A stretch of DNA of 64,000 nucleotides, from NCBI RefSeq assembly GCF_027595985.1, contig NC_073302.1, positions 9,922,966-9,986,965 of the forward strand. The letters run 5' to 3'. This DNA comes from Sorex araneus (taxonomy: Eukaryota > Chordata > Mammalia > Eulipotyphla > Soricidae). Positions 23,019-34,309 of the stretch are shown piece by piece (position 1 is the first letter of the stretch; each line of letters begins with the position of its first letter). The position numbers and the translations under genes were made by a program. Under the pieces are notes generated by a model. That model searched no databases. It was not told the origin of the DNA and saw only the letters and a program-made list of their open reading frames with translations.

Positions 23019-23808
23019 CCTACACCATGATGCACTGAAGATAGAAGTTAATCATGCAGAGATGCAGTGAACCAAATCATACACCTGGAAATTAAACAAC
23101 TCAATGTTGAACAATGAGTGGAATAGGGAGGAAATCAAGAAAGAAATCAAAAGGTACCTGGAAAAAATGAGAATAAAGACACTAGTGGATTAAGGAAAGC
23201 CTCTTTAACAAATGGTGCTGACATCAGTGGACAGCTACATGCAAAAAAATGGGCTCAGACTTACACCTAACACCATGCACAAAAGTCAGATCAGAATGGA
23301 TTAAAGCCCTCAACATTAGACCAGAATCCATAAGGTACATTGAAGACAAGGTCGGCAAACCCCTCCACGATATGAAACTACAGGTATCTTCAAAGAGGAC
23401 TTGCCTCTGATCAGGCAAGTGGAAACAGATATAAACAAATGGGACTACCTTAAACTGAGGAGAAGCTTCTGTACCTCAAAAGATACAGCTACCAGAATAC
23501 AAAGACAGTCTACAGAATGGGAAAGGATATTCACCCAATACCCAATTGATAAGGGGTTGATATCGAGGATTTACAAGATACATCTGATAAGGGGTTGATA
23601 TCAAGGATTTACAAGGTACTGGTTGAACTCTACAAGAAGAAAACCAACCCCATTAGTAAATGGGGCAATGAAATAAACAGAAACTTTCTCAAGGAAGAAA
23701 TTGGAATGACTAAAATACACATAAAATATGTTCCTCATCACTAATCATCAGGGTGATGCAGATCAAAACAACAATGAGATACCATCTCACACCACAAGAA
23801 TTCTGGGA
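23019..23808 (+). mobile_element. L1 ORF2 remnant, continuation after RTE insertion
   Basis: Sense L1 ORF2 pieces: LNNSMLNNEW then EEIKKEIKRYLE, followed after an internal deletion (about 23175) by the 3' third, with WERIFTQYPIDKGLISRIYK and [14 protein letters not shown] local repeat of ctgataaggggttgatatc (23545-23605) is a small tandem duplication. It ends abruptly at 23808, where inverted-repeat arm 2 begins. Confidence 0.82.
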
Positions 23809-24033
23809 ATGCCCAGGGCCTCAAAGTACATCTGGGGTTGGTCCCTTAAAAAAAACGATAGTTTCATATGAATTTCACTGCTCTATTCTGTTTGTTAAGT
23901 TTTTGTTGAGGAATTTTGCATATGTGGTCTTTGGGGATATTGACCTATAATTTTCTATCTTAGTAGTACCATTGTATGATTTTGTCATTAGGGGAATTAA
24001 CATTAGCTTCATAGAATTTATTAAGATTCTAAT
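23809..24033 (-). repeat. Inverted-repeat arm 2 (partner 15180-15411)
   Basis: Reverse complement of arm 1; the arms lie about 8.4 kb apart. It includes the antisense L1 ORF2 fragment and the cttaaaaaaaacgatag stretch. Confidence 0.7.
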
Positions 24034-24058
24034 TAATTCAATTTCTGTAAATGAAAAT

Positions 24059-24303
24059 TCGTCACTGTCTCTGTCACTGTCATGTCATTGCTCATAGATT
24101 TTTTTGAGCGGGCACCAGTAAGAGACTTATTGTTACTGTTTTTGGCATATCCAATACGCCACGGGTAGCTTGCCAGGCACTGCCGTGTGGGCGCGATACT
24201 CTCAGTAGCTTGCCGGGCTCTCCAAGAGGGACGGAGGAATCTAACATGGGTCGGCTGCATGAAAGGCAAATGCCCTACCGCTGTGCTATCGCTCCAGCCA
24301 GTG
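24059..24303 (-). mobile_element. Long shrew SINE, recent, with target-site duplication
   Basis: Well-preserved reversed long SINE ending in gctgtgctatcgctccagcc. It is flanked by aatgaaaat at 24050-24058 and 24304-24312. Confidence 0.92.
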
Positions 24304-25309
24304 AATGAAAATATTTTTATTTAATGGTTAGTATTTTTCATCTATATTCAATGGGAATTTAGTTTCTATGTTTTAAAAATAATATTTCTCATATTCTCAC
24401 AAAAATCATATGTCTGCTTTTGTATTGGGGTAATTCAGACCTTAAAGGAAATATTAGGAAAGATTCCAGTTTTTACAAATTCTGGAAAAGCTTGCTTATT
24501 AAGGTAGTAAGTCTGTATTGAAGGTTCAGCAGCTCAAAACCCTAAAAAAGTAGCACTATTGTAATCATGTTACAGTAAACAATGGAAAAAAACATGTTAC
24601 AAATGATTAGCCCTTGTTAAACTGTGGGTACCATACAGAGTGTACATGTTTGGAGAAGCAACAGTAAAATAATTTTGAGTGCATATTGACAAAAAAATAA
24701 AAAGAATTCCAAATCAATTGCACAGGGAATCCAAGTTGTTTCTGGCACTTCTCTCCCTGTTGAATTCTTCGGCAAAAAGAGATTGTGGTGGAAAAAGTTT
24801 AACAACCACGGGTTTAAGCCTTGTAGATTGATACCTCCAGTTCAAGTCTAATGCCATGTGGCTCCCTGAGCATCCCTGGAGCAGTCCTGAGGACACAGAG
24901 AACTCTCACTGTGGGTATGAAGGCATCTAAGCACAAGAGGAGTGCCCTGGCTAATCTCCAACACCACAGGGCCCGCATCTTTGGGTCGTCGAATTGAACT
25001 GACAGCCCTGATTAGCTATGATTTGCCATCAGGGACCATTGGCTCCCTTCCCAAGCACAAAATTGGAAACCCTCTCAAATTTAGAAGTTGAAACAAAAAA
25101 ATTAATTAATTTTGTACTGCTCAAACACAATAAGTTTTATACTTTTCGGTGATAAAAGTTTGGATTCTTAGTACTACTGATAACAGGATGCATATTTTAC
25201 AGGAAAAAGTATAAACCATTCTGCTATTATGTATGCCACAAGAAACTGAAATATAAATGAAAAAGGGAAACATGTATACTCTTCAGAAATAGTGCTGCAT
25301 ATGTTTTTA

Positions 25310-25408
25310 TTTTTTATTTTTATTTCTTTATTCTTTTATTGAATCACCATGTGGAAAGTTACAAAGATTTCAGGTTTAAGTCTCAGTTACACAATGCTCA
25401 AACAACCA
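25310..25408 (-). mobile_element. Very short L1 3'-end insertion with target-site duplication
   Basis: Only the terminal ~100 bases of an L1 3' UTR (ttttattgaatcaccatgtg, cagttacacaatgctcaaac). Flanked by gcatatgttttta at 25297-25309 and 25409-25421. The A and B paralogues (42390, 56355) are empty. Confidence 0.88.
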
Positions 25409-26515
25409 GCATATGTTTTTAAAGCAACAGAATACACACTCTTCTCGAGTAAACCTGGAAAATTCTGAAGAATAAATGTTATGTTGAGACAGGAAACAAA
25501 TCTCAATAAATTTGAGAAAAAAATCATATCAATATTTAAGAAAAATTGTATGAAACTAGAAATTAATCAGAGAAATGCTTAACGAAATCACAAATATATG
25601 GAGAATAAGCAATATGGGCCTGAACAATAACTGTATCAATTAAAAACACAAACAATAAATGAAAAATGCCTGGAGACAAAGGAAATGAGATATAATGACC
25701 TCAAAAAACTTTTGGGATGCAGTAAATGTGAAAGTATGAGGCCCTTCCTCATAAAGAAAAATAAAAGCTTAAATAAGTTATCTAGATTTTTACTTAAAAA
25801 AAGTTCTTTAAATAAAAGCAAAAATCAACATCATAAAATAAAGATTTTTTTAAAACCCAATACAGGAAGTTTATTAAGAGATGGTTCTTTGAAATGACAA
25901 GTAAATTGACAAGTCTTTATCAGTAATCAAGAAAGAAGAGCACCTCCATCCAAAAGTTGTCTAGGAGATGACTTGAGGGTCTGGAGCACACGTTTCTTAT
26001 GGAGGAGGTTCCTGTATACTTTCTAGAACTGCACAGTCCTCCAGGAACTTACAGGAGTGAATACCAACTACTGACCCAGGAGTATTTTCTAGGTATCACC
26101 ACTTGTGCATCTATTACCCAAAATAAATAATAGTAGATTAGCCACTGGCAGTATAAAAATTGCTGTCCTGTAAGTCCTTTTAGTTCAGTTCCCTTTTGCA
26201 CTTGGTACTAAGTTTCTGTCCAATACCAGCTCATCAGATTGCTGATCTCTTGCATTTTATGATCTCTGATTCTCCCCTTTCCTGATGTTATAGAAATGTT
26301 CCTTAGCTCAAATGTCCACAATTGTGACTTCTGTAGAGTTGAGATAATGGAAAAATCTTCTCATTCATTGAATATGGTGAACTTCTATGAATTTGTTCTT
26401 CATGATGCCTCACAGGATGTGGTGCAACCATTTAATGTTTATACGTTCTTTGTATTGATACCCTGGGAGCACTTACAAAACTGCTATTTTTGGACATCTT
26501 GACAATCTCTTTAAA

Positions 26516-26918
26516 CTGTCTCTTTCTTCTCTTTCATTATTTGTATATAAGAAAGTCATGGATTTTGGGGTGTTGATTTTGTAGCCTGCCACTTTACTAT
26601 GTTGACCTATTGATTCTAGGAGCTTTTCTGTAGAGTCTTTAGGGTTTTCTAAGTCATATCGCCTGCAAATAGTGATAATTTGACCTCTTCCTTTCCTATC
26701 TGTATGCCCTTGATATCTTTTTCTTTTCTAACTGCTATGCCAGGACTTCCAGTACTATATTGAATAGGAGTGGCCCAAGTGGGCTACCTTGTCTTGTGCC
26801 CAATCTTAGAGGGAAGGCTTTTAGTTTTTACCCATTGAGAATGATACCTGCCATGGGCTTATGGTAGATAGCTTTGACTATATTGAGGAAAGTTCTTCCA
26901 ATGCCCAGTTTGAACTGA
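26516..26918 (-). mobile_element. L1 ORF2 fragment without a 3' end
   Basis: Antisense L1 ORF2 reverse-transcriptase piece that parallels 14370-14770 (tcattatttgtatataagaa, gaatgatacctgccatgggc). It has neither poly(A) nor 3' UTR, and only a short direct repeat at its edges (aactg). It interrupts the paralogous duplicated DNA exactly where unit B carries its own, unrelated insertion. Confidence 0.8.
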
Positions 26919-28029
26919 ACATTTTTAATATCTGCAGCCTATTGTGTCAACTATGTTCAGATAAAGCTAGAAAGAAGAAATGGATGAGATAGTAGAGTTG
27001 AATAATCATAAACCAATAAAAGATATTTAATTAATTTTTATAAAGTAGATTTTAGACACAGATGCTTTCATGTATGAATTTTGACCATAATCCTAAGGGA
27101 AGAAATAGTACCAATTAACTGTGTCTAGAAATTTCTTGAAATTTTTTTTTTAGTACAAGTTTCCTATTTAGTTTTCAATTGTCTTTTGAAATTATTTTTA
27201 GATTTTCATTTCTAGACTTGGTTATGTGACTAAGCTATCTTTAAAAAATCAGTCTTGTCTACATAAATAAAGTGGGTCAAAAGCCTGAGCTAAAAAAAAA
27301 CTTTAGTATTTATAAGTTATTTCTTTCCCTGGCTGAAAAGTTAAGAGAAGGTGAAAGAAGTGACACCTTTGGCAGGTATCAATATTGAGTTGACAGGGAT
27401 GCTTGTGTACACTAAAAGAAACTTGCATAGACTAATAGAACCGGACCTCATGTGAACCTACTGACTTTCCAGGACTGTACTAAGCTCTGATAGGGGTATG
27501 AGAGAGAACAATCAGTTGCATATCCTCTGTGCTATTGGGAAATATTTTATTTTTGAGGTTGAGGGTACAAGAAACATATGCAAATGGTCTCTCATCAGTT
27601 AGTCTGAAAGTGGCCCAACCCCACTTCCAACATGTGGGATATGTGTCACTATATGTTAGATATAGATGAACTGTGTTAGATAAAGATGGCTGATTTTCTG
27701 AATACTTGTATCACAGAACTATATCTATTTGTAGGGATACTTAAATCTTTATTAATGAAGTAGGAGTTTGTAACTGAGGGAAATAATAACCAGTTGTCTG
27801 AGTGATTCAGTAACTCCAGTTGTTTAGCAATATCAAAGATCCTATATACATTGTTCTTTTGCTGGAATATACAAAGTGATAGAAACAGTGAACATGTGCT
27901 ATGCATCTGAGTCCATAAGCATGATTGACCTCATTGACACTTAATAAAAACTTCATGATGATTTACTTATTACTCTCTGAATTTTATAACTGCTGGAACA
28001 AAGAATGGGGGAAGTAACTTTACCTATGT

Positions 28030-28364
28030 AGCATCAACAGTGAATGAGTTGTGGATCCTGCATCCAGCCCTGGCTGACCTATGCATTGGCTGGTGTTGGA
28101 GCAGCTCAGCCATTTCAGAATTGAGCAGGTAGGGAATAGTCCAGATTTCCCTGATACATGGGACCTTCTCTCAGGTGGCCCAAACAGCTCAGTCCCTCCA
28201 GCCCTTGCAGGAGCTATTCCCCAAGGTCTGAGTTCTCTGGAGCCAATTACTCTACTTTCTTACCTTAACCAGGAGCTTAGGGAGATTTGCTTGCTCTTCT
28301 CTATAAGATCCACAAAGTGGTGCTCTTCTTATTGTTCTGGGTATCAGAACAGAAAGTTCAGGAG
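28030..28364 (+). promoter_or_regulatory. OR promoter / untranslated 5' exon module for 31375-32337
   Basis: O/E-like attccccaaggtct (28216-28229), homeodomain-like CAATTA (28244-28249), aaccaggagcttaggg, TATA-like tataaga (28302-28308) and a good donor gag|GTGAGA at 28364/28365. The matching acceptor is at 31366-31367, giving a putative intron of about 3.0 kb. The exon 5' end is inferred from the TATA-like box. Confidence 0.6.
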
Positions 28365-30640
28365 GTGAGAGGCTTATTGATACTTCTTTCTACTTTTTTT
28401 ATTCTGATATCTATGATAGAAGGTGGTGACTCAGAAACTAGATAGTAAGGTGCCTGAGCTATCCACGAGTGCTGAGGCCACAGTGAGGAGTGAGGTGTGA
28501 ATTCTAGGAGAGCAAGATGTGTCTCTGTGTGTTTAGAAAGCTGTGTGATTTGTATGTGAGTCTGTGTGCTGATTCCTGTTAGTGTGATGTGAATATTTGT
28601 ATATTTCTTCAAAAATTGTGTTGGATGTGTGTGATATATATCCTAATATTGAAAGGAAAATGGAGAAAAACAGAAGGAGAGAAGAAGAGATATGGATGTA
28701 GAGACTGTGGAAGATGCATGATATACATGATTGGATTCTTTCCTTTTATTGATCAGAAAACAGGGAGCCAAATAAATTTCCATTAATTACAAGAAGAGCA
28801 GTTCTGAGTGTGATTTGGGATGTTCGGTTAAAACCTGCTCTGTTCTCCTTCATTGACTTACATATTGTCCGATATTTGATATTGTAAACGTAATATTTAA
28901 ATATGAGACTGAAGTGTCTGATCAGACAAATTTGTTTCCAACTACAGAGGGCAGTTTTCTAAATTTGCCAATAACCAGCATGGGGAAAAAAGGCTCAAAA
29001 TACTTAGTGATGTGAGATCTTGAATATTGACTTATTGAGTATGTCATGCTTTTTTACACTGTTTGTATTTGCTCATGTCTTTGTAAAAGTAGTGGTGGTG
29101 TAAGTGTATGACTAGGAAGCACCGATCTCACCAGTGCATATCTAGTGGACTGTCAATAATTATTACATTACTGCACTGATTAAATATGATCATGTGTGTT
29201 TCCACCTCTAGGAAGGTATCACATAAAACCTACTGTGCCTGTGCCTCAATAGGTAATATTAGGATATTATTTGAAGACTAATTGTTACATATCTATATCT
29301 GAAATAGTTTCCAGTTACAAAGGGTAAATATTTGATCACAATACAATATGAAAACTTCAAATGAAAAATGAACACAAGTTATTTGTATCAAGTGTGGCAT
29401 ACAATAAATTCTAAAAGAAGATGACGAATAACCATGATCTCTCACCAAATAAAGTGTTACTGTCATCAAAATTCTTATTTCTCCAATATCTGAGTAAACA
29501 TAGGTTAAATATCTAAGGAACTTAAGAAAACTCCTATACAGGCCCTTCTCACAATCTTGGACAGGGCCTTAACTTTCCCGCTTATGCTGAGCTGTCTTCT
29601 GAGGTCTTGCCTGTAACAAATCTCCCACAATGGTCTGCTAATTTTCTTCTAGTTTCTTCCAGGAAAGACATACAAGAACATGTCCATGAGCATCCTGACC
29701 TTGATGGAAGGCTCAAGTCATTGTCATCCCAGGTGGACATGAACCAAGACAGCCAGTGTCCCTTAGTAATATGATGGTTCCTAGTGGACTTGTCTATTTC
29801 TCCTATACCTCAAATACAAAGGTCAGTATGTTTCATTCTTGGCACTATATGTTTGGCAATTCTAACCTCTAACTTAGAGCTTCTAAGGGAATATTGATTT
29901 TGGAGCCTACCATTAGAGACCTGTGGGTCAAAGGTTTTTCCATTTATGTCTAAATTATCAGGTTTTTCATATCTTTGAAATGATGCTGCCATATATAACA
30001 TTTAAGTTGCAGTATATATCATACTTAACCAAATACACATTATTTGAAATTAAAATGTTCAAAAACTGGGGATTATATGATCTATAAATATGATTACTTT
30101 AGATGTGAAGTGATATTACAAAGCATATATGGTTATGATAACAAAAATAATTATGAGAATTATATACATGGTTAGGAGATGGATTATCTCTAAAAGATAT
30201 ATTTTCACCTATTTTACTTAAGAATGATGTAACTTTGCACATTTAGATAACATATCTATTGTCCCAGTTATTAAAATGGATTAAATGCTGCTTCTTTGTT
30301 CTCTGCTGAGGTTTTATAAATAAAATTGGATATAAACTATGCCCAAAACAGTCACAAGTCTCACAATGGAGACGTTACTGGTGTCCAATCGAACAAATCA
30401 ATGAGCAATGGGATGACAGTGATACAGTGGTATAAATTCTTTGGAATGATGTGTGCATAGTGTCTATAAAGGATCAATATCTGACACTATTATTAATGTT
30501 GATAGTCACTTTTGGTAAGGAAAATACTACCTAAATATCTCTGACCAGTGAGGATCCAACAAATTTCATGGAAGTAATTCTATCCCAATGTAGTTTCACA
30601 TTATTTTAAAGGTATGTGATGAAAGGTAGCTCCTAATGTT
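28365..30640. other. Putative OR intron, no gene
   Basis: Inverted counterpart of 1091-3545 and 9791-12035, and colinear with 61110-63380. At 30340-30425 a fragment of the long SINE tail (gagacgttactggtgtccaa) is embedded, as at 63065-63150. Confidence 0.65.
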
Positions 30641-30780
30641 CAGGTATTTTTTTTTTTTTGGCACATCCTGCTGTGCACGGACTTACTCCTGGCAGTGTTC
30701 AGAAAGCAATCTGAGGTCCTGGGGATTGAACATCAGTCTGCCACACATGCTACCCTTCCGGATATCCATATCTTTATGTT

Positions 30781-31008
30781 GTCACTGTCATGTCCCTGCC
30801 ATCCAGTTGCTCATGGATTTGCTCAAGCGGTCACCAGTAATGTCTCCATTGTGAGAAATGTGTTACTGTTTTTGGAATATCGAATATTGTGAGGGCGAGA
30901 TACTCTCGCTAGCTTGCCAGGCTCTCTGAGAGGGATGGAGGAATAAAACCCGGGTCAGCCGCATGCAAGATAAACGCCCTACCCGCTGTGCAATCATTCT
31001 AGCTCATT
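30781..31008 (-). mobile_element. Long shrew SINE in OR intron, target-site duplication
   Basis: Reversed long SINE. Flanking tttatgtt at 30773-30780 and 31009-31016. The unit at 63500 preserves the empty site (single tttatgttatcatagtaaat), while both left-hand MSS units carry the insertion. Confidence 0.92.
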
Positions 31009-31374
31009 TTTATGTTATCATAGTAAATTACTAAGATTGATCAGGCATGACACAATGTATACGCTCATTCTACACTGAGACCGTGTTATGCACAAAGAGC
31101 TTTATGCAGTACCTGGGACACAAAGATAAAGTTTTATGCTTTTTTTCTGAGAAAAAAGAATATTATCCTCCCGTTCAAGAAGGAAATCTGTTAGTCATAG
31201 TGAAGTGATATATCATTGGCATCTGAATGGCACATACTCTGGTTTATGGATCCTCTAGTTAGAGAAATAGACAGGAGACTTGTATGAATATAAGACTTCC
31301 ATACAAAAAGGCCATTATTATAAGTTTATGACTATAAAAGTTCAAGACTTTTCTATTTCATTTCCAGAGGAAAC

Positions 31375-32337
31375 ATGAGCAGTGTACAAAGAGATAATAA
31401 GACCACTGTGTCTGAATTTTTGCTTCTGGGACTCCCGATACCTCCAGAGCATCAGGGTTTGTTCTTCACCTTATTCCTGGTCATGTACCTGACCACGGTG
31501 CTGGGGAACCTGCTCATCATCCTGCTCATCCGGATGGACTCTCGTCTCCACACCCCCATGTACTTCTTTCTCAGCCACTTGGCTCTCACTGATGTGTCCT
31601 TCTCATCTGTCACTGTGCCCAAAATGTTGATGGACATGCAGAGCACTCACAAGTCCATCCCCTATGCAGGGTGCCTGTCACAGATATATTTTTTCATATG
31701 GTTTGGTAGTGTTGACATCTTAATTCTTGCAGTGATGGCCTATGACAGGTATGTGGCCATCTGTCAGCCACTCCACTATGCCACTATCATGAGGCAAGAG
31801 AAATGTGTCTCATTAGTTTCTGCATCCTGGATCTACTGTTCTCTCCGCTCTCTGTTGCACATCCTCCTCTTGGTTCGAGTGTCCTTTTGTGATGACATTA
31901 CCATCCCCCACTTCTTCTGTGAACTGCCTGTTCTCTTGAAGATGAGCTGTTCAGACATCTCACTCAATGATTGGGTTCTCTTCATTGAGGGTGGATTAAT
32001 TGTTGTCTTGCCTTTTATCACTATTGTGGGCTCTTATATTTGCATATGGGCCACTGTGCTGAAGGATCCTTCAGTTAAGAGATTCTTCAAAGTCCTTTCT
32101 ACCTGTGGTTCCCATCTCCTCGTTGTGTCTTTGTTCTATGGAACCATTGCAGAAGTGTACTTTTTCTCCTCTCCATCCCTCTCCAGTAATAAAGACATAG
32201 CTGCTTCTGTGATGTATATGATAGTCACCCCCATGCTGAACCCGTTCATCTATAGCTTGAGAAATAGAGATATAAAACAGGCCCTAAAATTATTTGTTAA
32301 CAGAATGAAGTCTTGTAGCTCCAGTAACTTAATATAA
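31375..32337 (+). CDS. Olfactory receptor, MSS type, intact
   Basis: Complete 320-residue odorant receptor. It has the same hallmarks as 8275-9237: NKT sequon at residue 8, [36 protein letters not shown] and [12 protein letters not shown]. Compared with that copy, loop 2 reads CDDITIPHFF, so the second sequon is lost. Differences cluster in TM3 (DILILAV versus DNILLAL), TM4 to loop 2, and the loop 2 to TM5 stretch (IEGGLIVVLPF), the ligand-facing part. The acceptor tttcatttccag ends at 31367, 7 bases before the ATG. Promoter module at 28030-28364. The receptor couples to the olfactory G protein in the family at large; its ligand cannot be read from sequence. Confidence 0.95.
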   Translation: MSSVQRDNKTTVSEFLLLGLPIPPEHQGLFFTLFLVMYLTTVLGNLLIILLIRMDSRLHTPMYFFLSHLALTDVSFSSVTVPKMLMDMQSTHKSIPYAGCLSQIYFFIWFGSVDILILAVMAYDRYVAICQPLHYATIMRQEKCVSLVSASWIYCSLRSLLHILLLVRVSFCDDITIPHFFCELPVLLKMSCSDISLNDWVLFIEGGLIVVLPFITIVGSYICIWATVLKDPSVKRFFKVLSTCGSHLLVVSLFYGTIAEVYFFSSPSLSSNKDIAASVMYMIVTPMLNPFIYSLRNRDIKQALKLFVNRMKSCSSSNLI

Positions 32338-32970
32338 ATGCATGTTCAAATATTCAGTCAGATGAACATGGAAGCTACTATCTCAGCTCTGGCATTCTGA
32401 GTGTTCTGATGAAACTGTCGTCACCCAATATCAGAGTGATTTGGATTCTCACGTCACATTCTTCTGACATTCCTCAGACAAATTTCATTACTAAGTCAGA
32501 TTTCATTGACTGGGGGATTTTCATACCAATGGATACAATTCATGGTGCCGAATTTCAGCTTGTTGAGTTTAGGAATGGCAAAGAGTTAAAGATAAATGGC
32601 ATGAATGAAAAAGAAGTTATTTTAAACTTCATAAAATGTGGTTTGCTAGTATTGGAATATTAGTGGTGTATAGCATGAGAGGTCCAGAAATAGATTCACT
32701 CATGGGTGAGGCTCTACCTGAGCGTGTGAAGAGTAGCCTCCAGCTGCTGGGGCTGGGTCCTCTGGGCTTCTTTGACAACCGGGTAACTAAGAAACAGAGT
32801 AGACTTTCAAAGCAAAGTGTGGTGACTCCAGGAACTTGAGAATGTTATTTGGAGGATGTTATTTGGAGGTACGAATCACAAAATACATTCCCATCAAAAT
32901 CTGCAATTGAGATACCACTAAAGAAGATAATTGTGGTCTTGCTGTCCAGGGCACTAGAAGGAAAGAAAAA
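32338..32970. other. 3' flank of OR 31375-32337
   Basis: Partly related to 8000-8274 (inverted). The part from 32640 recurs as the orphan piece at 4599-4872. Contains the tandem ttatttggaggatg motif. No gene. Confidence 0.55.
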
Positions 32971-32974
32971 TGTT

Positions 32975-33260
32975 GCTCATTTTATTTCTTAATTTTATTT
33001 TGGTTAAATCACCGTGATTTACAATTATTCGCAGTTGAGTTTTAGACATATTATGTTCCTGCTCTAACCCCATCCCCTATATCTCTACTCTTCCTTAGGT
33101 TTCCTTCCATTTCCCTCCTACACCTCCAGCCCTCCACCTAGGTGACAGGCATATTTTCAAGCATGTAAGTTTTAGTTTGGAGGTCTATTTTCAGAGTTGT
33201 CGTCTGTATGATACGGATATTTGGTTATACCATTTTTTTGAAGAGCAGCCCCTTGACCCT
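32975..33260 (-). mobile_element. Old L1 3'-end fragment
   Basis: ttttggttaaatcaccgtga and the C/T-rich cctccagccctccacc stretch are the layout of reversed L1 3' UTRs seen elsewhere here (3900, 46620, 58300), but more diverged. Confidence 0.55.
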
Positions 33261-33506
33261 TTGCTGATTTCTATTGCTTCCCGTGAAGAACCACTCCCCT
33301 GTTTCAAGACTTAGCTTTGCTTAGCATCAGCACAGCCATTTCTGAAATCAACAGCTCTAACCAGCGCTCAGATGAACCTGCCTCACTCTGACAAACTTCA
33401 GTTGGACCAGACACTCTTTATGGGAATCAGATGAAATGGCAGAATTACCCTGCATGAATTCAAAGGCGATGACTACAGAACCGAGTCAGGAATAGTGTCA
33501 CCAGGC

Positions 33507-33735
33507 TGTTGTATGAGATGATCAGGAAACCCGCTTGTCTTCTTAGAGCATAAAAGGACCCTGGAAACAGGGGAAGGGTCCCTCCTACTGGAGGGCATGG
33601 CCCACATGGGTCAGCTTTCTCAGCCTTCTCAGCTGTTTCAGCTTCTGAACTCAATGCTTTTTGACGTATAACGAATAAACTTTATACCGCAAAGCTTATT
33701 GTTTTGTGTGGTCTCTCAGAACCAGAACCCTAACA
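33507..33735 (+). mobile_element. Possible solo LTR of an endogenous retrovirus
   Basis: The segment begins TGT and ends AACA, has a TATA-like ataaaag (33550-33556) and an AATAAA polyadenylation signal (33674-33679), then a G/T-rich stretch (gttttgtgtggtctctcag), which is the usual order in an LTR. I could not find a clear target-site duplication, so the limits and the identification are tentative. No retroviral coding sequence is present. Confidence 0.35.
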
Positions 33736-34109
33736 CTTCTCATCTAGCTCTTCTCTTTGTTTTTTTCTACTTTGTTTCTTAGGTGAAAGAATGTATTGTA
33801 CTCCAGAGTGCATGGAGAGTAGGAACAATGCTCAATCTAGGTTATATATATACATATTACATATGTATCTATGTAATAATATAGATTACATATTACAATG
33901 AAGGTGGTTCTGTGATAACGAATCTGGGGACCTTGAGGCCATTATATCTCCTGGCTATTTATCTGGTAATAATTATTTATTTTTTCCATTTCTTTCTATA
34001 ACAGATATCATATTTAACAGGTTTGGGGGTTCTTTGGAAGAAAAAAGTCAAACAGGAAAAAAAGTACTAAGCTCTAATTATGTGTGTTGCAAACCATAAT
34101 TCCCAAAAG
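33736..34109. other. Intergenic with short AT-rich run
   Basis: A tatata/acatat low-complexity stretch at 33843-33898. Nothing else recognised. Confidence 0.45.
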
Positions 34110-34300
34110 TAGAGAGAGAGTCTGGGAGAAATTGTCTTCCATAGAGGTGGGGTGAGAGTTGGAATGGGGTTATAGTGGGGATACTAGTGGTAGAAGATGT
34201 GCACTGGTGCAGGGATAAGTGTATGATCATTATATGACTGAACTTTGAACATGAAATCTTTGTAACTGTATCTCACAGTGATCCAATGAAAAAATGAGCT
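34110..34300 (+). mobile_element. L1 3'-end fragment
   Basis: Reads toward gcactggtgcagggataagt, gaactttgaacatgaaatct, cagtgatccaatgaaaaaat: the plus-strand version of the terminal L1 sequence seen reversed elsewhere. Confidence 0.7.
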
Positions 34301-34309
34301 ACATAAAAA

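Larger units (their letters stand above)
24600..28030. repeat. Older paralogue of the segmental-duplication unit (3' part)
   Basis: Colinear with 41690-44935 in unit A and 55665-60750 in unit B: the ggtaccatacagagtgtaca block, the retroelement-like block at 24810-25080, ggtccttcctcataaagaaa-type DNA, and 27340-27900. It is more diverged than A is from B. It lacks the SINE at 44090 and the pentanucleotide array. No coding region. Confidence 0.75.
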
